Below are positions 30,005 to 43,616 of a stretch of 50,427 bases of DNA, piece after piece. Below the pieces are notes generated by a model that worked only from the letters and a program-made list of their open reading frames with translations, did not search any database and was not told where the DNA came from. Each line of letters opens with the position of its first letter. The first letter of the stretch is position 1. The DNA comes from Paulinella micropora (lineage: Eukaryota; Cercozoa; Imbricatea; Euglyphida), in contig BJOX01000241.1 of assembly GCA_009731375.1 (NCBI GenBank), forward strand, positions 14,658 through 65,084. The letters run 5' to 3'. Position numbers and translations under genes: made by a program.

Positions 30005-30087
30005 GGGAATGTCTAAACTGCATCTGGGATGCGGTTCGATCACCACCGATATGTGGACACTGCTATTCTACTTTCTGCGTCCAATGA
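30005..30087 (+). other. RING-finger-like exon fragment
   Basis: A pyrimidine-rich tract and TTTTACAG end at 30004. The next frame reads ECLNCIWDAVRSPPICGHC and then YSTFCVQ before TGA at 30085. C..C, P, C.H and C..FC have the order of the first half of a C3HC4 RING finger (ubiquitin ligase zinc domain), but the second pair of cysteines is missing. Probably a decayed exon of a host or captured gene. Confidence 0.35.
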
Positions 30088-30309
30088 ATTCATCGATATG
30101 TGGGATGGCGACGACTTAGGCGACCTCCTGCTCCTCACGTCCCTTGCAGGGGTACCTACCTAATGATTTACCTGATTCCCGGTGCTGTGTTCGTCTTGGA
30201 GATACGTGTATTCATGTAACACCAACATCATCAACAACAACCACAACCAAAACAACAACGACAACCAAAGCAATAGCAACACCAACCAACAACAATAACA
30301 AAAACTCCT

Positions 30310-31780
<1,471 letters not shown>

Positions 31781-31839
31781 TGCCTTTCTTCTGTCTTTCC
31801 TTCTCTTCTTTTGTTTTCCCTTCGATAATTCAGATATCG

Positions 31840-33026
31840 CAGAAGAGGTCCTCGGCGCCAGCGGCTAAAAGGCAGCGTATGGATTGGTCGACGCGTGTTG
31901 ATTCATTTACTCATCGCAGGTTCAAGCGCCGATATAGGTTATCGAAACAGCAGTTTGATGACCTTTTATCCCTACTGAGACCAGAACTTGAAGTTGCATG
32001 CGCCAAAACCCATTCGTATGTAGTCGTGCCACCCGAGCTACAACTATCTATGACTTTGCGTTTTCTTGCCGGAGGTAGTTACTTAGACATAGTAGATTTA
32101 CATGGAGTTGCTGAAAGCACATTTTACAAATGTACATGGCGGGTGATATTACTAATTAATCGTAACATTGCGTTGGGTCAGTCTTTGAAGTTTCCTTCTG
32201 AGAGTGAGTTTACATGTCTGGTTGCTGGATGGCAAGCTCGGTCCAGCGTGCCTGATATTTTTACAGGTTGTATTCTAGCTCTCGATGGAATCATTTTCAA
32301 AATCCCATGCCCACAGCCTCACGAGGTTCCTAATCCTCGTGCATATTACTGCAGGAAAGGGTATTTTGGCATTAATGCACAGCTTGCATGTGGGCCAGAC
32401 CTCAGATTCCGTTGGGCAGATGTACGATGTACGGGTGGAACGCATGATCAGCTTGCATATACTGTCAGCGGACTAGATGATATCTTGAAGGGATTGCCTC
32501 CAAAATATTATGGTGTTGGAGATAATGGCTACCTCCCGCACGAGTATCTGCTAGTACCATATAAAGGTAGGTCACTCCGCACAACCGCGCCATACAAAGA
32601 CTCTTTTAATTTTCATTTATCTCAGCTCCGTATTCACGTTGAGCGAGCATTTGGGATGCTTACTGCTCGTTGGGGTATTTTGTGGAAGCCGGTATCCGCT
32701 TCACTTGCAGACTTTCCATTCTGAAGTCTTGCTTTCGTTTACATAATTTTTCAAACTGCATTGACTCATCCGGGTCCCTCTCTAGTGCAGAGACAATTTC
32801 TCAACTTGGGCTATCTCGAGTTGCGGATGAGTACGGTCGACTTATCAACGACTTTGAAGTCGAAGATATGTTGACGATCAATCCAGCAACGTCGAGCCGT
32901 AATCCTTTGTGTTTCAGGCGTGAGGCCATCGTTCAAGCCTTGCACGCGCGAGAAATTCTGCGTCCGCATACTGCATCTGAAAGGCGACAATCCAAACGTC
33001 GGCGCCTTGATTTTGACGTGGAATGA
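31840..33026 (+). pseudogene. PIF/Harbinger-type DDE transposase, one frameshift
   Basis: The frame has an N-terminal helix-rich segment (RYRLSKQQFDDLLSLL), then GCILALDGIIFKIPCP (first Asp, 32284), YYCRKGYFGINAQLAC, GTHDQLAY, YYGVGDNGYL (second Asp, 32521), and RIHVERAFGMLTARWGIL (Glu, 32641). This is the DDE_Tnp_4 order. The frame breaks near 32715. The rest (SILKSCFRLHNF ... KRRRLDFDVE) continues in another frame to TGA at 33024. AATAAA lies at 33036. CCTTCGATAATTCAG before 31834 could be a splice acceptor. Harbinger elements move by cut-and-paste with a second Myb-like protein and TTA/TAA target sites. The all-TTA flanks make ends hard to place. Confidence 0.9.
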
Positions 33027-33029
33027 TTA

Positions 33030-33750
33030 ATTTTCAATAAATAATATCTTTCACTGGCTATCTATCAAACTCATTTTATTAATAAGACTGACATTGATTA
33101 TTAATATATATCAATATTTATATTGAGTATTTAAATTTTTTAAATAGTAACTTGTCAGACTTAAAAAATCGTGTAGTCTAGTGGTAAAGCGACGCGATTT
33201 TTCCAGGAAAGACGATAAGTATTAATAGCGCCTAGAGGCTCGCACTGAAAGGTGAGGGGGGGATGCACTCTAATTTTTTTTCAAACCTGTAAGTGTGTGT
33301 GTGTGTGTGTGTTTTTTAATTTTATTATTATTATTATTATTTTTTTACGCAAGCACTGTTTCAATAGAATACTTGCCACTCGTAGAGCTGAGTGGGGATT
33401 TAAATAAGTAAATATTACCGGTAAGCGTTTTATTAATAAAAAGTAAATATTAAACAATGTACTCAGCTCGTTTTTTTTTGTTTGTTGTTATTGTTAGATA
33501 TAACAGAAATAAAGCAATAAAGCAATCTTCTTTTATCTAACCAGGCATTCAACCAGCAAACAATAATATACAGTAATAAGTTATTTTTCATTTGTATTTT
33601 ACTACAAAATTGAAAACTTTAAAACTTAGCCTAAGACTTGGAAGAAAAAAACTTAAAATCACACCTTTTTTGTCAGAAAAATCTAGTCATATACAGTGGG
33701 AGGAAATCAAATCAGTTCGTCAATGATAAAGTGAAGCAGCGTCTTTTCGC
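33030..33750. other. AT-rich non-coding stretch
   Basis: No gene. It contains a short (GT)n at about 33294, (TTA)n at 33323 and one copy of repeat R3 at 33345-33400. Confidence 0.5.
33345..33400 (+). repeat. Dispersed repeat R3, copy 1
   Basis: TTTTTTACGCAAGCACTGTT followed by AATAGAATACTTGCCAC and GAGTGGG; matched with about seven differences at 37788-37845. Confidence 0.8.
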
Positions 33751-33752
33751 TA

Positions 33753-34487
33753 CTATGTTTTTATACTGCGCTTAGTCGCAGCAGCTTTGTCCGCTTTATC
33801 TTGTCCCCTTATTTTTTCGAACACTTCGTCTACTTTGGCTTGCCAGTATTCCACCTTTTCCAGTAACTTTGGACGCTGTGTTGAATCCTGACTTGCATGT
33901 TCCAAACGCTTCTCTGCGCGCTCAAGACTTGCCTCAGCTGCACTATATTCATCGTGCAACGCTTTCTTAGCTGCGCGTGCCTTGTGATCCACTAATAAGT
34001 CCTTGACGAGTGACTCAGTACTGCGCTTGTCGCCTCGCCTAGTTGAAGGAAGAGATGTCGGGCCCGCTTCAGCAGGGTTGGTTAGCTCATTATAAACCTC
34101 AGGAACAACTGACAACAATGACGACGTGAAATCATCTTTCAAACCATGCACCCACCAGAACAAATAACAAATTTGTTGATCTGAAAAACTTTTGGAAATG
34201 TTGTGCAGAAACCCACTGATATCGGGCTGTGCCTACCCACTTTGCTGATACTTGCCCTGCGTTCCTTTCTTGGCACTGATCAAAATATTCAGCATTTTGC
34301 GTAAATTCAAAAACTTCTCCTTGATCTTGTCAATCGGAAACCCGCGGACAGGTATTGTGGATATGTCTGCTGGTTGTAACTCAGTCAACTTCATTTCTAG
34401 CAGCGACACAGTGGGAAAAACTGCTAATGACTCTTGAGATTCACCATCCTCAATCCTCTGCGCATCCGATGTTGCTGCTGTAGGCAC
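33753..34487 (-). CDS. Coiled-coil hypothetical protein, in-frame TAG
   Basis: One frame of 244 codons, with a single TAG at 34233-34235. The N-terminal part is MPTAATSDAQRIEDGESQES... with FPIDKIKEKFLNLRKMLN. After the TAG come ISGFLHNISKSFSDQQICYL and FWWVHGLKDDF. The C-terminus is a charged coiled coil (RAAKKALHDEYSAAEASLE) ending KADKAAATKRSIKT. It converges on the Harbinger transposase and might be its accessory protein, but no Myb/SANT Trp pattern is obvious. Equally it could be an unrelated host gene. Confidence 0.45.
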
Positions 34488-34734
34488 TGTGATCTCAGGC
34501 TGAAACTACATATAAAACATATATATATTCAGACCAGTTATATTATTCTTGTTACTATTTAATATTTCCTTCTCAACCAATCCCACCACCACCACAATGT
34601 CCCCTCTCGCGCCAGCACACCCCCCCCCCTCCCCATCACAGACACACACACCACACCACACACTGTCTCTCCATATTGTGTATATATGCACGCATGCACG
34701 CTTCTATGTTACTATGTATATATGTACAGAGCTT

Positions 34735-34740
34735 TTACTA

Positions 34741-34782
<42 letters not shown>

Positions 34783-34804
34783 CTACTACTACTACCACTT
34801 TTAT

Positions 34805-34835
<31 letters not shown>

Positions 34836-34912
34836 GCTACTCCTACTGCTACTGCAGCTGCTGCTACTACCGCTACTGCTACTAATACTACCTCTATTCT
34901 AATTGCTAACTT

Positions 34913-34988
<76 letters not shown>

Positions 34989-35074
34989 GACTCCGACTAC
35001 GACTACGACTACTACTATTTCTACTATTTCTACTACTACTGCTGTTACTACTACTGCTATTACCACTGCTACTA

Positions 35075-35112
<38 letters not shown>

Positions 35113-35132
35113 GCTACTACTGCTACTACTAT

Positions 35133-35220
<88 letters not shown>

Positions 35221-35310
35221 GGTCACTACTATTACTACTACNNNNNNNNNNTACTACTACTACTACTAATACTACTACTACTACGACTACGACTACTAGT
35301 ACTCCCATTA
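34735..35310. repeat. (CTA)n microsatellite with 10-N gap
   Basis: Nearly continuous CTA/CTG triplets; N at 35242-35251. Confidence 0.95.
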
Positions 35311-35391
35311 TTATCATTACTGTATTTGAAATTTGTACTAATTATCATTGTCATTATTTTTTCATGACCTCCGGGTCAGCGATCAGTAGGT

Positions 35392-35640
35392 TAAGTTCTT
35401 GATAAAAACCATTCATGCCTACATTGCCCGCGTCCAAGTCACATCGAGACGGTGTCTGACAACTACAGCAAGAATGAAAAGTTATACATGATGAAAAGAG
35501 ATTATGCAAGAATGGAAACGGTTACGCTTCCATAAACGAAGCCCTGACGTGTTAGTCTTCCAATGCCATGACTATTCTTGCGTATACGTGCTTCGTGAAT
35601 TTCGCCTTAAACAGCAATATTAAAAAATATTCTTAAAAAA
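35392..35640. other. Unique non-coding stretch
   Basis: No supported feature. Confidence 0.4.
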
Positions 35641-35644
35641 AAAT

Positions 35645-35654
35645 GCTGAGAGAA

Positions 35655-35700
<46 letters not shown>

Positions 35701-36016
35701 CGATAGAAAGCGTGTGTGTGTGTGTGTTTGTGTGTGTGTGTGAGAGAGAGAGACAGAGAGAGACAGAGAGAAATAGGAAGGGAAAGAGAGAGATCGAGAG
35801 AGAGAGAGAGAGAGGGAAAGAGAGAAAGAGAGAGAGAGAGAGACAGAGTATTTTAGAAAGAAAGTAAGAGAGAGCGAAAGGTGGAAGGAGAGAAGGAGGG
35901 GGGGGGGTTTGAGAGAGAGAGAGAGAGAGAGGGAAGGTGAACAAAGGAAAAGGATCAAATAGAAGGGAACAAATATCAGAGATAAAGCTTTACGTGTTAC
36001 CCCAGACTCGGTGGAT

Positions 36017-36052
<36 letters not shown>

Positions 36053-36060
36053 GTAGATAG

Positions 36061-36097
<37 letters not shown>

Positions 36098-36150
36098 GTA
36101 GGTAGTAGATAGATAGGTAAGTAGATAGATAGATAGCTATAGATAGATAG
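35645..36150. repeat. (GA)n, (GT)n and (GATA)n microsatellites
   Basis: GA-rich 35645-35935 and GATA/TAGA 36012-36150. Confidence 0.95.
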
Positions 36151-36159
36151 ATGAAATAT

Positions 36160-36690
36160 CGACTAATGTCAAGAAAAAGGAGCTTCTGATTTCGTCAACC
36201 AGGAAGTCTTTGGGTAAAGTATTAACCCGATGCCCAGCTAAGCCGTGATGTTTGCACGGAAGGGACTGATACAGGCGATACCAAAGCTCCCTAGTACCAG
36301 GCGGGGCCAGGGCTCGTTCCATAAGCGCCCCTTGCAGAACGAGCTCCCACCTCCATTACAGAGGGCCCAGTAAGCAGATGGAGTTTCGAGACTGTTCGAC
36401 AGTCTAGTATAAACCGACAGAGCACTGTGGGTTTTATTCCGGGCTCAACAAGCGAGAAAGGGCACCCTGAGAGAACAGGATTGTGCTTCCCGTCGCTATT
36501 TCGGCATGTGACTTATAGGCGTATGGCTAGGCACACAAAAGGCACCCCACCACGGGCCCAGCACACCCATACCATCGCCTAATTCTCTGTCTGTCGACAG
36601 ATGGCACCCATTTCAAAAAAATCAAGCCCAAGAGAGGGTCAGTGACACCTCAAGTGGCCTTGGTTCATTCCGTAGAGTAAGAGATAGATA
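36160..36690. other. Unique GC-richer island, possibly a decayed transposon fragment
   Basis: AAAAAGGAGCTTCT at about 36174 recurs at 36720 just before a 10-N gap (36734-36743), so part may be duplicated around a GATA run. One minus-strand frame is open (LWYRLYQSLPCKHHGLAGHR) but has no recognisable domain. Confidence 0.35.
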
Positions 36691-36743
36691 GATAGATAGA
36701 TAGATAGATAAATGTCAGAAAAAAGGAGCTTCTNNNNNNNNNN

Positions 36744-37060
36744 TAATATACAAATATATAAATCAGTAAAATAAAGATAAATAAATAAATAAATAAATAA
36801 ACAAATAAATAAACAAATAAATAAACTGATAAATAAATTAAGAAAGAAAGATAGAAATAAATAAATAAATAAAGAATGAAAAGAAAGAAGTAAGGAAAAA
36901 AAAGAACAAAGGTAAGAAAGAAAGCTTAAGAAAAACGTTAACGAATCATCAAAACAAATGATAAATTTTAAGTAAATAAATATTGAATGAACAAACAAAG
37001 AAACAAAATAAAGGAAGTAATAAATGAGTAAATAGAAGGAAGGAAGGAAGGTAGGATGCA
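36744..37060. repeat. (AAAT)n/(GAAA)n AT-rich tract
   Basis: AAATAAAT and GAAAGAAA runs with little else. Confidence 0.85.
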
Positions 37061-37104
37061 CTAGTTGATCATGACCATCTAGCGCTGCTAAATTTTCTTT
37101 TTCA

Positions 37105-37334
37105 GCTTCCTCCTTTTGGGTCCACATAGGCAAACATGTGCTTCTGTGAAAGTTCCCATCACCTCCTTGAAAGAGATCACTGGAGTCACAGGTTTGTTAC
37201 AATATACAGTAGAAGTCCATGGCGTTGATGAACGGCTCACCTTCGCTCCCCAATCACGACACTTGTCACGGGAGAAAAGTGGAGAAAGTGGCACAGAGAG
37301 GGGCATTTGGCTTTCTACGCAGATTTCGGCATGA
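37105..37334 (+). other. Possible terminal exon of a host gene
   Basis: TTTTCTTTTTCAG ends at about 37104. The following frame is open for about 75 codons (HRQTCASVKVPITSLKEIT, LQYTVEVHGVDERLTF) to TGA at 37332. The alternating hydrophobic pattern fits beta strands. No family recognised. Confidence 0.3.
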
Positions 37335-37589
37335 CGAAACCATTTGACCGGAAAAGTTTGCCCCCGCGTAGAATTCTGCTCCGCTTACAGTAATTTTTTC
37401 CGGGTCCAAACCCACCTATGAATTTGTTACTTCAGTTTTTTTTCAAATATTTTTGATAGACCGGTGCCAGATAAATCCTTTCTAAACACAATAGGTTCTC
37501 AATGGCTTTCGGACTTCTGCAGGACCATCAATCACAGCTACAAAAAGCCTTCTAAGTTATCCGCCGCAAAAAGGACGACGACGACGGCT

Positions 37590-37930
37590 GCCTTCCTTCC
37601 TTCCTTCCTTCCCTCCTTCCCTCCTTCCTTCCTTTCTTCCTTCCTTCCTTCCTTCCTTCCCTCCTTCCCTCCTTCCTTCCATCCTTTCGTCCTTCCTTCC
37701 TTCCATCCTTTCGTCCTTCCTTCCTTCCTTCCTTTCGTCCTTCCTTCCTTCCTTCCTTCCTTCCTTCCTTCCGTCCTTCCTTCCTTCCTTTTTACGCAAA
37801 CACTGTTTTAATAGAATACTTGCCACCCGTTGAGCCTGAGTGGGAAGCAGATTTCTTCCTTCCTTCCCTCTTTCCTTCCTTCCTTCCCTCCTTCCTTCCT
37901 TCCTTCCTTCCTTCCTTCCTTCCTGTGTCA
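37590..37930. repeat. (TTCC)n microsatellite interrupted by repeat R3 copy 2
   Basis: TTCC runs 37590-37788 and 37853-37924, with R3 (ACGCAAACACTGTT ... CACCCGTTGAGCC) at 37788-37845 between them. A TGTGTCACTGTGTGTTTTTG block at 37925 recurs at 45655, again just after TTCC. Confidence 0.9.
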
Positions 37931-37981
37931 CTGTGTGTTTTTGTATAACAGCAGTACGCATGTGTGTGTGTGTGTGAGAGA

Positions 37982-37983
<2 letters not shown>

Positions 37984-38027
<44 letters not shown>

Positions 38028-38048
38028 GGGAGGGGGGGGGGGGGGGGG

Positions 38049-38110
<62 letters not shown>
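37984..38110. repeat. Poly-G run, over 120 nt
   Basis: Almost pure G with three A interruptions, ending in a 20-N gap (38111-38130). Preceded by (TG)n and (GA)n. Confidence 0.95.
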
Positions 38111-38130
38111 NNNNNNNNNNNNNNNNNNNN

Positions 38131-38203
<73 letters not shown>

Positions 38204-38222
38204 CTCTCTCCCTCTCTCGATC
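38131..38222. repeat. (CT)n microsatellite
   Basis: Nearly pure CT directly after the gap. Confidence 0.95.
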
Positions 38223-38229
38223 TCTCTAT

Positions 38230-38723
38230 TGTTCATGTATGTATGCATGTATGTATGTATGTATGTATGTCATGCATGCATGTTTATTTGTTTGTATGTT
38301 TGTATGTATGTACAACCTGATGTACGTATGTATGTATGTATGTATGTGTGTATGTGTGTATGTGTGTATGCATGTATGTATGCATGTATGTATGTATCTA
38401 TGTATGGTGTACGTAGGTAGGTAGGAAGGCATGTATGTCTGTATGTATGTCTGTCTGTCTGTCTGTGTGTATGTATGCATGTATGTATGCATGTATGTTT
38501 GTATGTATGTATGTATGTATGTATGTATTTATGTATATATGTGAATGTATGAATATATGGATGTATGGATGTATGAATGTATGCATGTATGCATGTATGT
38601 ATGTATGTATGTCTGTATGTATGTGCGCATGTACGCATGTATGCATGTATGCATGTATGTATGTATGTATGTGTGTATGTATATATGTATGTATGTACGT
38701 ATGTATGTACGGATGCATGTATG

Positions 38724-38757
<34 letters not shown>

Positions 38758-39111
38758 TGTAGTGTATGTATGTGTGTATGTATGTATGTATGTGTATCTG
38801 TTCGTATGTATGTATGTATGTATGCATGTATGTATGTATGCATGTATCTACGTAGATCTGTATTCGTGTTCGTATGTATGTATGTATGTATGTATGTATG
38901 TATGTTTGTATGTATGTACATAGCATGTTTGTATGTATGTAAGTATGTATGTGTGTATGTATGTATGTATGTATGTATGTGTGTATATATGTATGTATGT
39001 ATGTATGTCAAACATACAATGTACATACATAAAAAGTACATACATGCATACATACATACATACACATACATATATACATACATGTATACAATATATACAT
39101 ACATACATACA

Positions 39112-39140
<29 letters not shown>
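38230..39140. repeat. (TGTA)n array inverting to (TACA)n
   Basis: About 775 bp of TATG/TGTA then, from about 39010, CATACATA for 130 bp. The switch at 39008 is an inverted repeat. Confidence 0.95.
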
Positions 39141-39142
<2 letters not shown>

Positions 39143-39149
39143 GTGGCAA

Positions 39150-39560
39150 TGTGAACATCAATTTTTTTTTCAGGTATTAATATATCAAGAAAGATTGTAT
39201 AAACATGAATGTCGACAATAATACTAACGGGGCATTGTCAAAGTTGGTGACGTACGTGGAGATGATACTCTGCCGAGTTGGCAGAGAGATGATTGACGGT
39301 GCAGCCGCCGGCGCGGCCATGATCTGCCCGGAAGACTGAGACGCCACCGCTGAGTTAGCAGCCTCGGAGAGACTGTTTGAATCATTATCTCTTGACCGGG
39401 TGGCATTGTAACTTTTAAAATACTACTGCGGCCCGGCTATGAACAGTTGAAATTATTCAGCGAATATTACAGGAAAATTTACAAACATGATAGATCATGG
39501 AATATACGAACTGATCAATAAAATTTTATATAATCCTTCAACTCAGGAAACGCTCCACGA
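39150..39560. other. Unique stretch, no firm gene
   Basis: A minus-strand frame beginning MAAPAAAPSIISLPTRQSI (about 39319) and a plus-strand MNVDNNTNGALSKLV (39207) are both short. Neither is supported. Confidence 0.3.
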
Positions 39561-39564
39561 GCGA

Positions 39565-39810
39565 GCGAGCGAGAGAGAGAGAGAGAGAGACGCTGAGAGA
39601 GAGAGAGAGAGAGAGAGAAATAGAGAAAGCGCGACATAAATAAATACATACATACATACATACATACATACACGCACACACCCATTCATACACAAATAAA
39701 TTTATGCACAGATTTATATATACCTACATACATACATGCATACATACATGCATACATACATGCATACATACATACATACATACATACATACATACATACA
39801 TACATACACC
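39565..39810. repeat. (GA)n and (CATA)n microsatellites
   Basis: Includes CCATTCATACACAAAT at about 39681, the marker of the higher-order repeat at 41.7-43.6 kb. Confidence 0.9.
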
Positions 39811-39814
39811 TGAG

Positions 39815-41300
39815 GCGCCTCCTGACTTGAAAACTGAAATGATTTGACCTGAAAAAAGCGCCCGGCGGCAAACTTGAAAAAAAAATTCCAGCCTCGGCGG
39901 ACTCTAACGGTGAAAGTTCAGGTGACTTCAATATTATTGTTAACAATATGATACTAGTTTTACTCAGTCACCCGTAGTACATATTCAAGCCTACGGTCAG
40001 TTTGATTTTATGACACCAGCCTCAGTAATACACAATAATTCAAGTCAAACTAAAGATCAAGTTCCGGCTGAGTGAAATGTGTGAGTTTGGATAGTACAAC
40101 CCCAAGCGATACTTGAAATACACAACGAACTCATATGTCTTATTCAAGTAAAAGTCTCTATCAGTGCTACTAATTTGGAGTTAGTAGCACGTCAGTCACG
40201 TAGTATAGGACCGTAGGCTCGAAGTGTATCCCCGTTTGCCAGTGCCCGGGAAGCAGTCACAAGTTTTATCATGATAGTGAATAAAAATTTTAACTGAGTT
40301 CTAGTATTGTTAACGACGTTCACTGAGAGGGAAAAAGAAAAAAATTTTTAGATTTTGTTGTACTTTTTCGATTCAAGTTGGGTGATTTTCAGATTTTATG
40401 TTACTAAACTTCGAGTCAAGTTTTGTCGGAATTTTCAAATTAACGGCGCTGTATGCGTCCGCAAAATGCACGGAAATTTTGCGAAATGTTACCGTTAATT
40501 TGAAAATTTTAAATTTTGTCACAAAATCGGAAAAGTGACAAAAATTCGGAAAAGTGACACAAAATCTGAAAATTAATTTCTTTTTCCCACTTGAACGTCG
40601 TTAACAATACTTGACTGAGTAACAAAAAATGCAGTGTTAATATTATACAATATTTATTGTACAACAAGTGCAGGAGGCCCCGCCGCCGCCGCCGCCGCCA
40701 GGCTCGGTCGGCTGAGTTGCAGTTACAGAATAAAAATTTTCCGTGACTCGATTTAAACGTATAGAAAAAGTTATTGCTATTAAAAAAGAGAAATTTCTAC
40801 TTATGGAAAAAGTTCAAGGTATGAAAAAACAGGCTGAGGTAAAGGTATAATATAAAAAAAGTTAAAGTTATAAATAGTAATTAAAAAAAGTTCAAGTGCG
40901 GCTATTAAAGAAGTTCAAGATATAGAAAAAGTTCTTGTGGAAAAAAAAGATAAAAATGAAGTATCTTTTTTATAGAAAGAACTTTTTTTAAAGAAAGAAC
41001 TTTTTTTAATAAATTAAACTTAAAAAAAACAAACTTTTTTACAGGAATTCCTGTCTCCACTTGAATGTCATTAGTTGTATATGTATCCTCTTACGGACTG
41101 CGTCTTTCGTTCCCCATATCATGTCTCTCGGCTGTCAACTATTTGTGTGTTGTTTTAGTTTTCTCTGCCCTTACTTATAATCATACTGTTTTATTTATTC
41201 TTTTCAAGTTCACTTTTACTTTTATCTGATTTCCCAGTTTATTATTTTGATTTTATGACACCAGTTTAATACACCGTCAATCATTAAAGATTCCAAGTGA
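39815..41300. other. Unique/AT-rich non-coding region
   Basis: No gene supported. It holds a foldback (separate entry), a (GCC)n run at 40680 and many AAAAAGTTCAAG-like pieces at 40750-41040. Confidence 0.5.
40303..40611. repeat. Foldback element with ~120-140-bp arms
   Basis: AGTATTGTTAACGACGTT at 40303 is mirrored at 40594-40611. The inner arms GAATTTTCAAATTAACGG (40429) and CCGTTAATTTGAAAATT (40492) pair around a 45-nt centre. Arms contain several indels, so the fold is imperfect. Fits an old MITE. Confidence 0.8.
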
Positions 41301-41303
41301 CTG

Positions 41304-41306
41304 ATG

Positions 41307-41374
<68 letters not shown>

Positions 41375-41418
41375 NNNNNNNNNNNNNNNNNNNNNNNNNN
41401 NNNNNNNNNNNNNNNNNN

Positions 41419-41465
<47 letters not shown>
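41304..41465. repeat. Poly-A run with 44-N gap
   Basis: A-run both sides of N 41375-41418. Confidence 0.95.
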
Positions 41466-41467
<2 letters not shown>

Positions 41468-41689
41468 TCGACCTGTAATGAAAAGTTGGACCTGCCACGT
41501 ATAAAAAGTTTGACGTCCAACTTTTGTAGTTATCACCAAAATTTTCTTAGAATTTGTTAATGCATATAATGTTCACGGCCACATAGTAATATTAATTTTT
41601 GAGTTATTGATATTGACATTGGGTTGTAGCCTGAGCTGAGACCGAGAGCCTGAGAGCGAGACAGAGCGAGCCTCGGAGAGAAAGACAAA

Positions 41690-41711
41690 GAGAGAGAGAG
41701 AGAGAGAGAGA

Positions 41712-41763
<52 letters not shown>

Positions 41764-41784
41764 AAGAGAGAGAAAGAAAGAGAA

Positions 41785-41839
<55 letters not shown>

Positions 41840-41947
41840 CATACACATGTACACACATACAAATAAACATACATACATACATACATACATACATACATAC
41901 ATACATACATGCATACATGCATACATGCAATACATACAATACATACA

Positions 41948-41978
<31 letters not shown>

Positions 41979-42557
41979 CTACCTGCCTATCTACCTACCT
42001 GGCCACATACATACATACATACATACATACATACATACATACATACATACATGCATACATACATACATACATGCATACATGCATACATGCGTACATGGAT
42101 GCATAAATACGCAAATACATAAATACATAAATGCATACATACATACATACATACATACATACATACATACATACATACATACATACACGTACCTACCTAC
42201 CTACCTACCTACCTACCTACCTACCTACCTACCTACCTACATACATACATACATACATACATACACGCACACATCCATTCATACACAAATAGATTTATGC
42301 ACACATTTATATATACCTACATACATACATACATACATACATACATACATACATACATACATACATACGTACATACATACATACATACATACATACATAC
42401 ATACATACATACATGCATACATACATGCATACATGCATACATACATACTTACATGCTTACATATACTTATGTACATACATACATACATAAAAACATACAT
42501 ACATACATACATACACACATACATACATGCATGCATACATGCATGAACAAAAGAGAG

Positions 42558-42609
<52 letters not shown>

Positions 42610-42676
42610 AGGGAGGGAGGGAGAGTGAGAGAGAGAGAGTGTGTGTGTGTGTGAATGAGTGTGTGTGTGTGTGAGT

Positions 42677-42726
<50 letters not shown>

Positions 42727-42760
42727 CAGTGCGTGTGTGTGTGTGTATGTGCGTGCGTGC

Positions 42761-42798
<38 letters not shown>

Positions 42799-42912
42799 CA
42801 TACAAACATACAAACATACAAACATACAAACATACATACCTAAATATATACATATATACATATATACATGCTTACATGCATACATGCATAAATACAAACA
42901 TACATACATACA

Positions 42913-42943
<31 letters not shown>

Positions 42944-42976
42944 CTACCTGCCTATCTATCTACCTAGCTACATACC

Positions 42977-43034
<58 letters not shown>

Positions 43035-43455
43035 CATACATACATGCATGCATACATGCATGCATACATGCATGCATACATGCATACATGCATGCATAAA
43101 TACGCAAATACATACATACATACATACATACATACATACATACATACATAATTACATAATTACATACATACATACACGTACCTACCTACCTACCTACCTA
43201 CCTACCTACCTACCTACCTACCTACATACCTCCCTACCTACCTACCTATATACATACATACATACATACATACATACATACATACCTTCATACATACATA
43301 CATACATACATACATACATACATGCATACATACATACATACACGCACACATCCATTCATACACAAATAGATTTATGCACACATTGATATATACATACATA
43401 CATACATACATACATACATACATGCATACATACATACTTACATACATACATATAC

Positions 43456-43486
<31 letters not shown>

Positions 43487-43519
43487 CATGCATACATGCA
43501 TACATGAAACAGAGAGATC

Positions 43520-43555
<36 letters not shown>

Positions 43556-43575
43556 GNNNNNNNNNNNNNNNNNNN

Positions 43576-43616
<41 letters not shown>

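Noticed and set aside
33175-33255. tRNA gene
   Set aside because: TAGTCTAGTGG matches an A-box pattern, but no B-box (GGTTCGA-like) or cloverleaf follows. At most a worn tRNA-derived fragment.
36160-36690. rRNA or LINE reverse transcriptase fragment
   Set aside because: GC-richer and unique-looking, but no reverse-transcriptase motif or rRNA core could be recognised in any frame or strand.
38230-39170. Long frames encoding MYVC or HTYI repeats
   Set aside because: These are translations of tetranucleotide repeats open in all frames on both strands, not genes.
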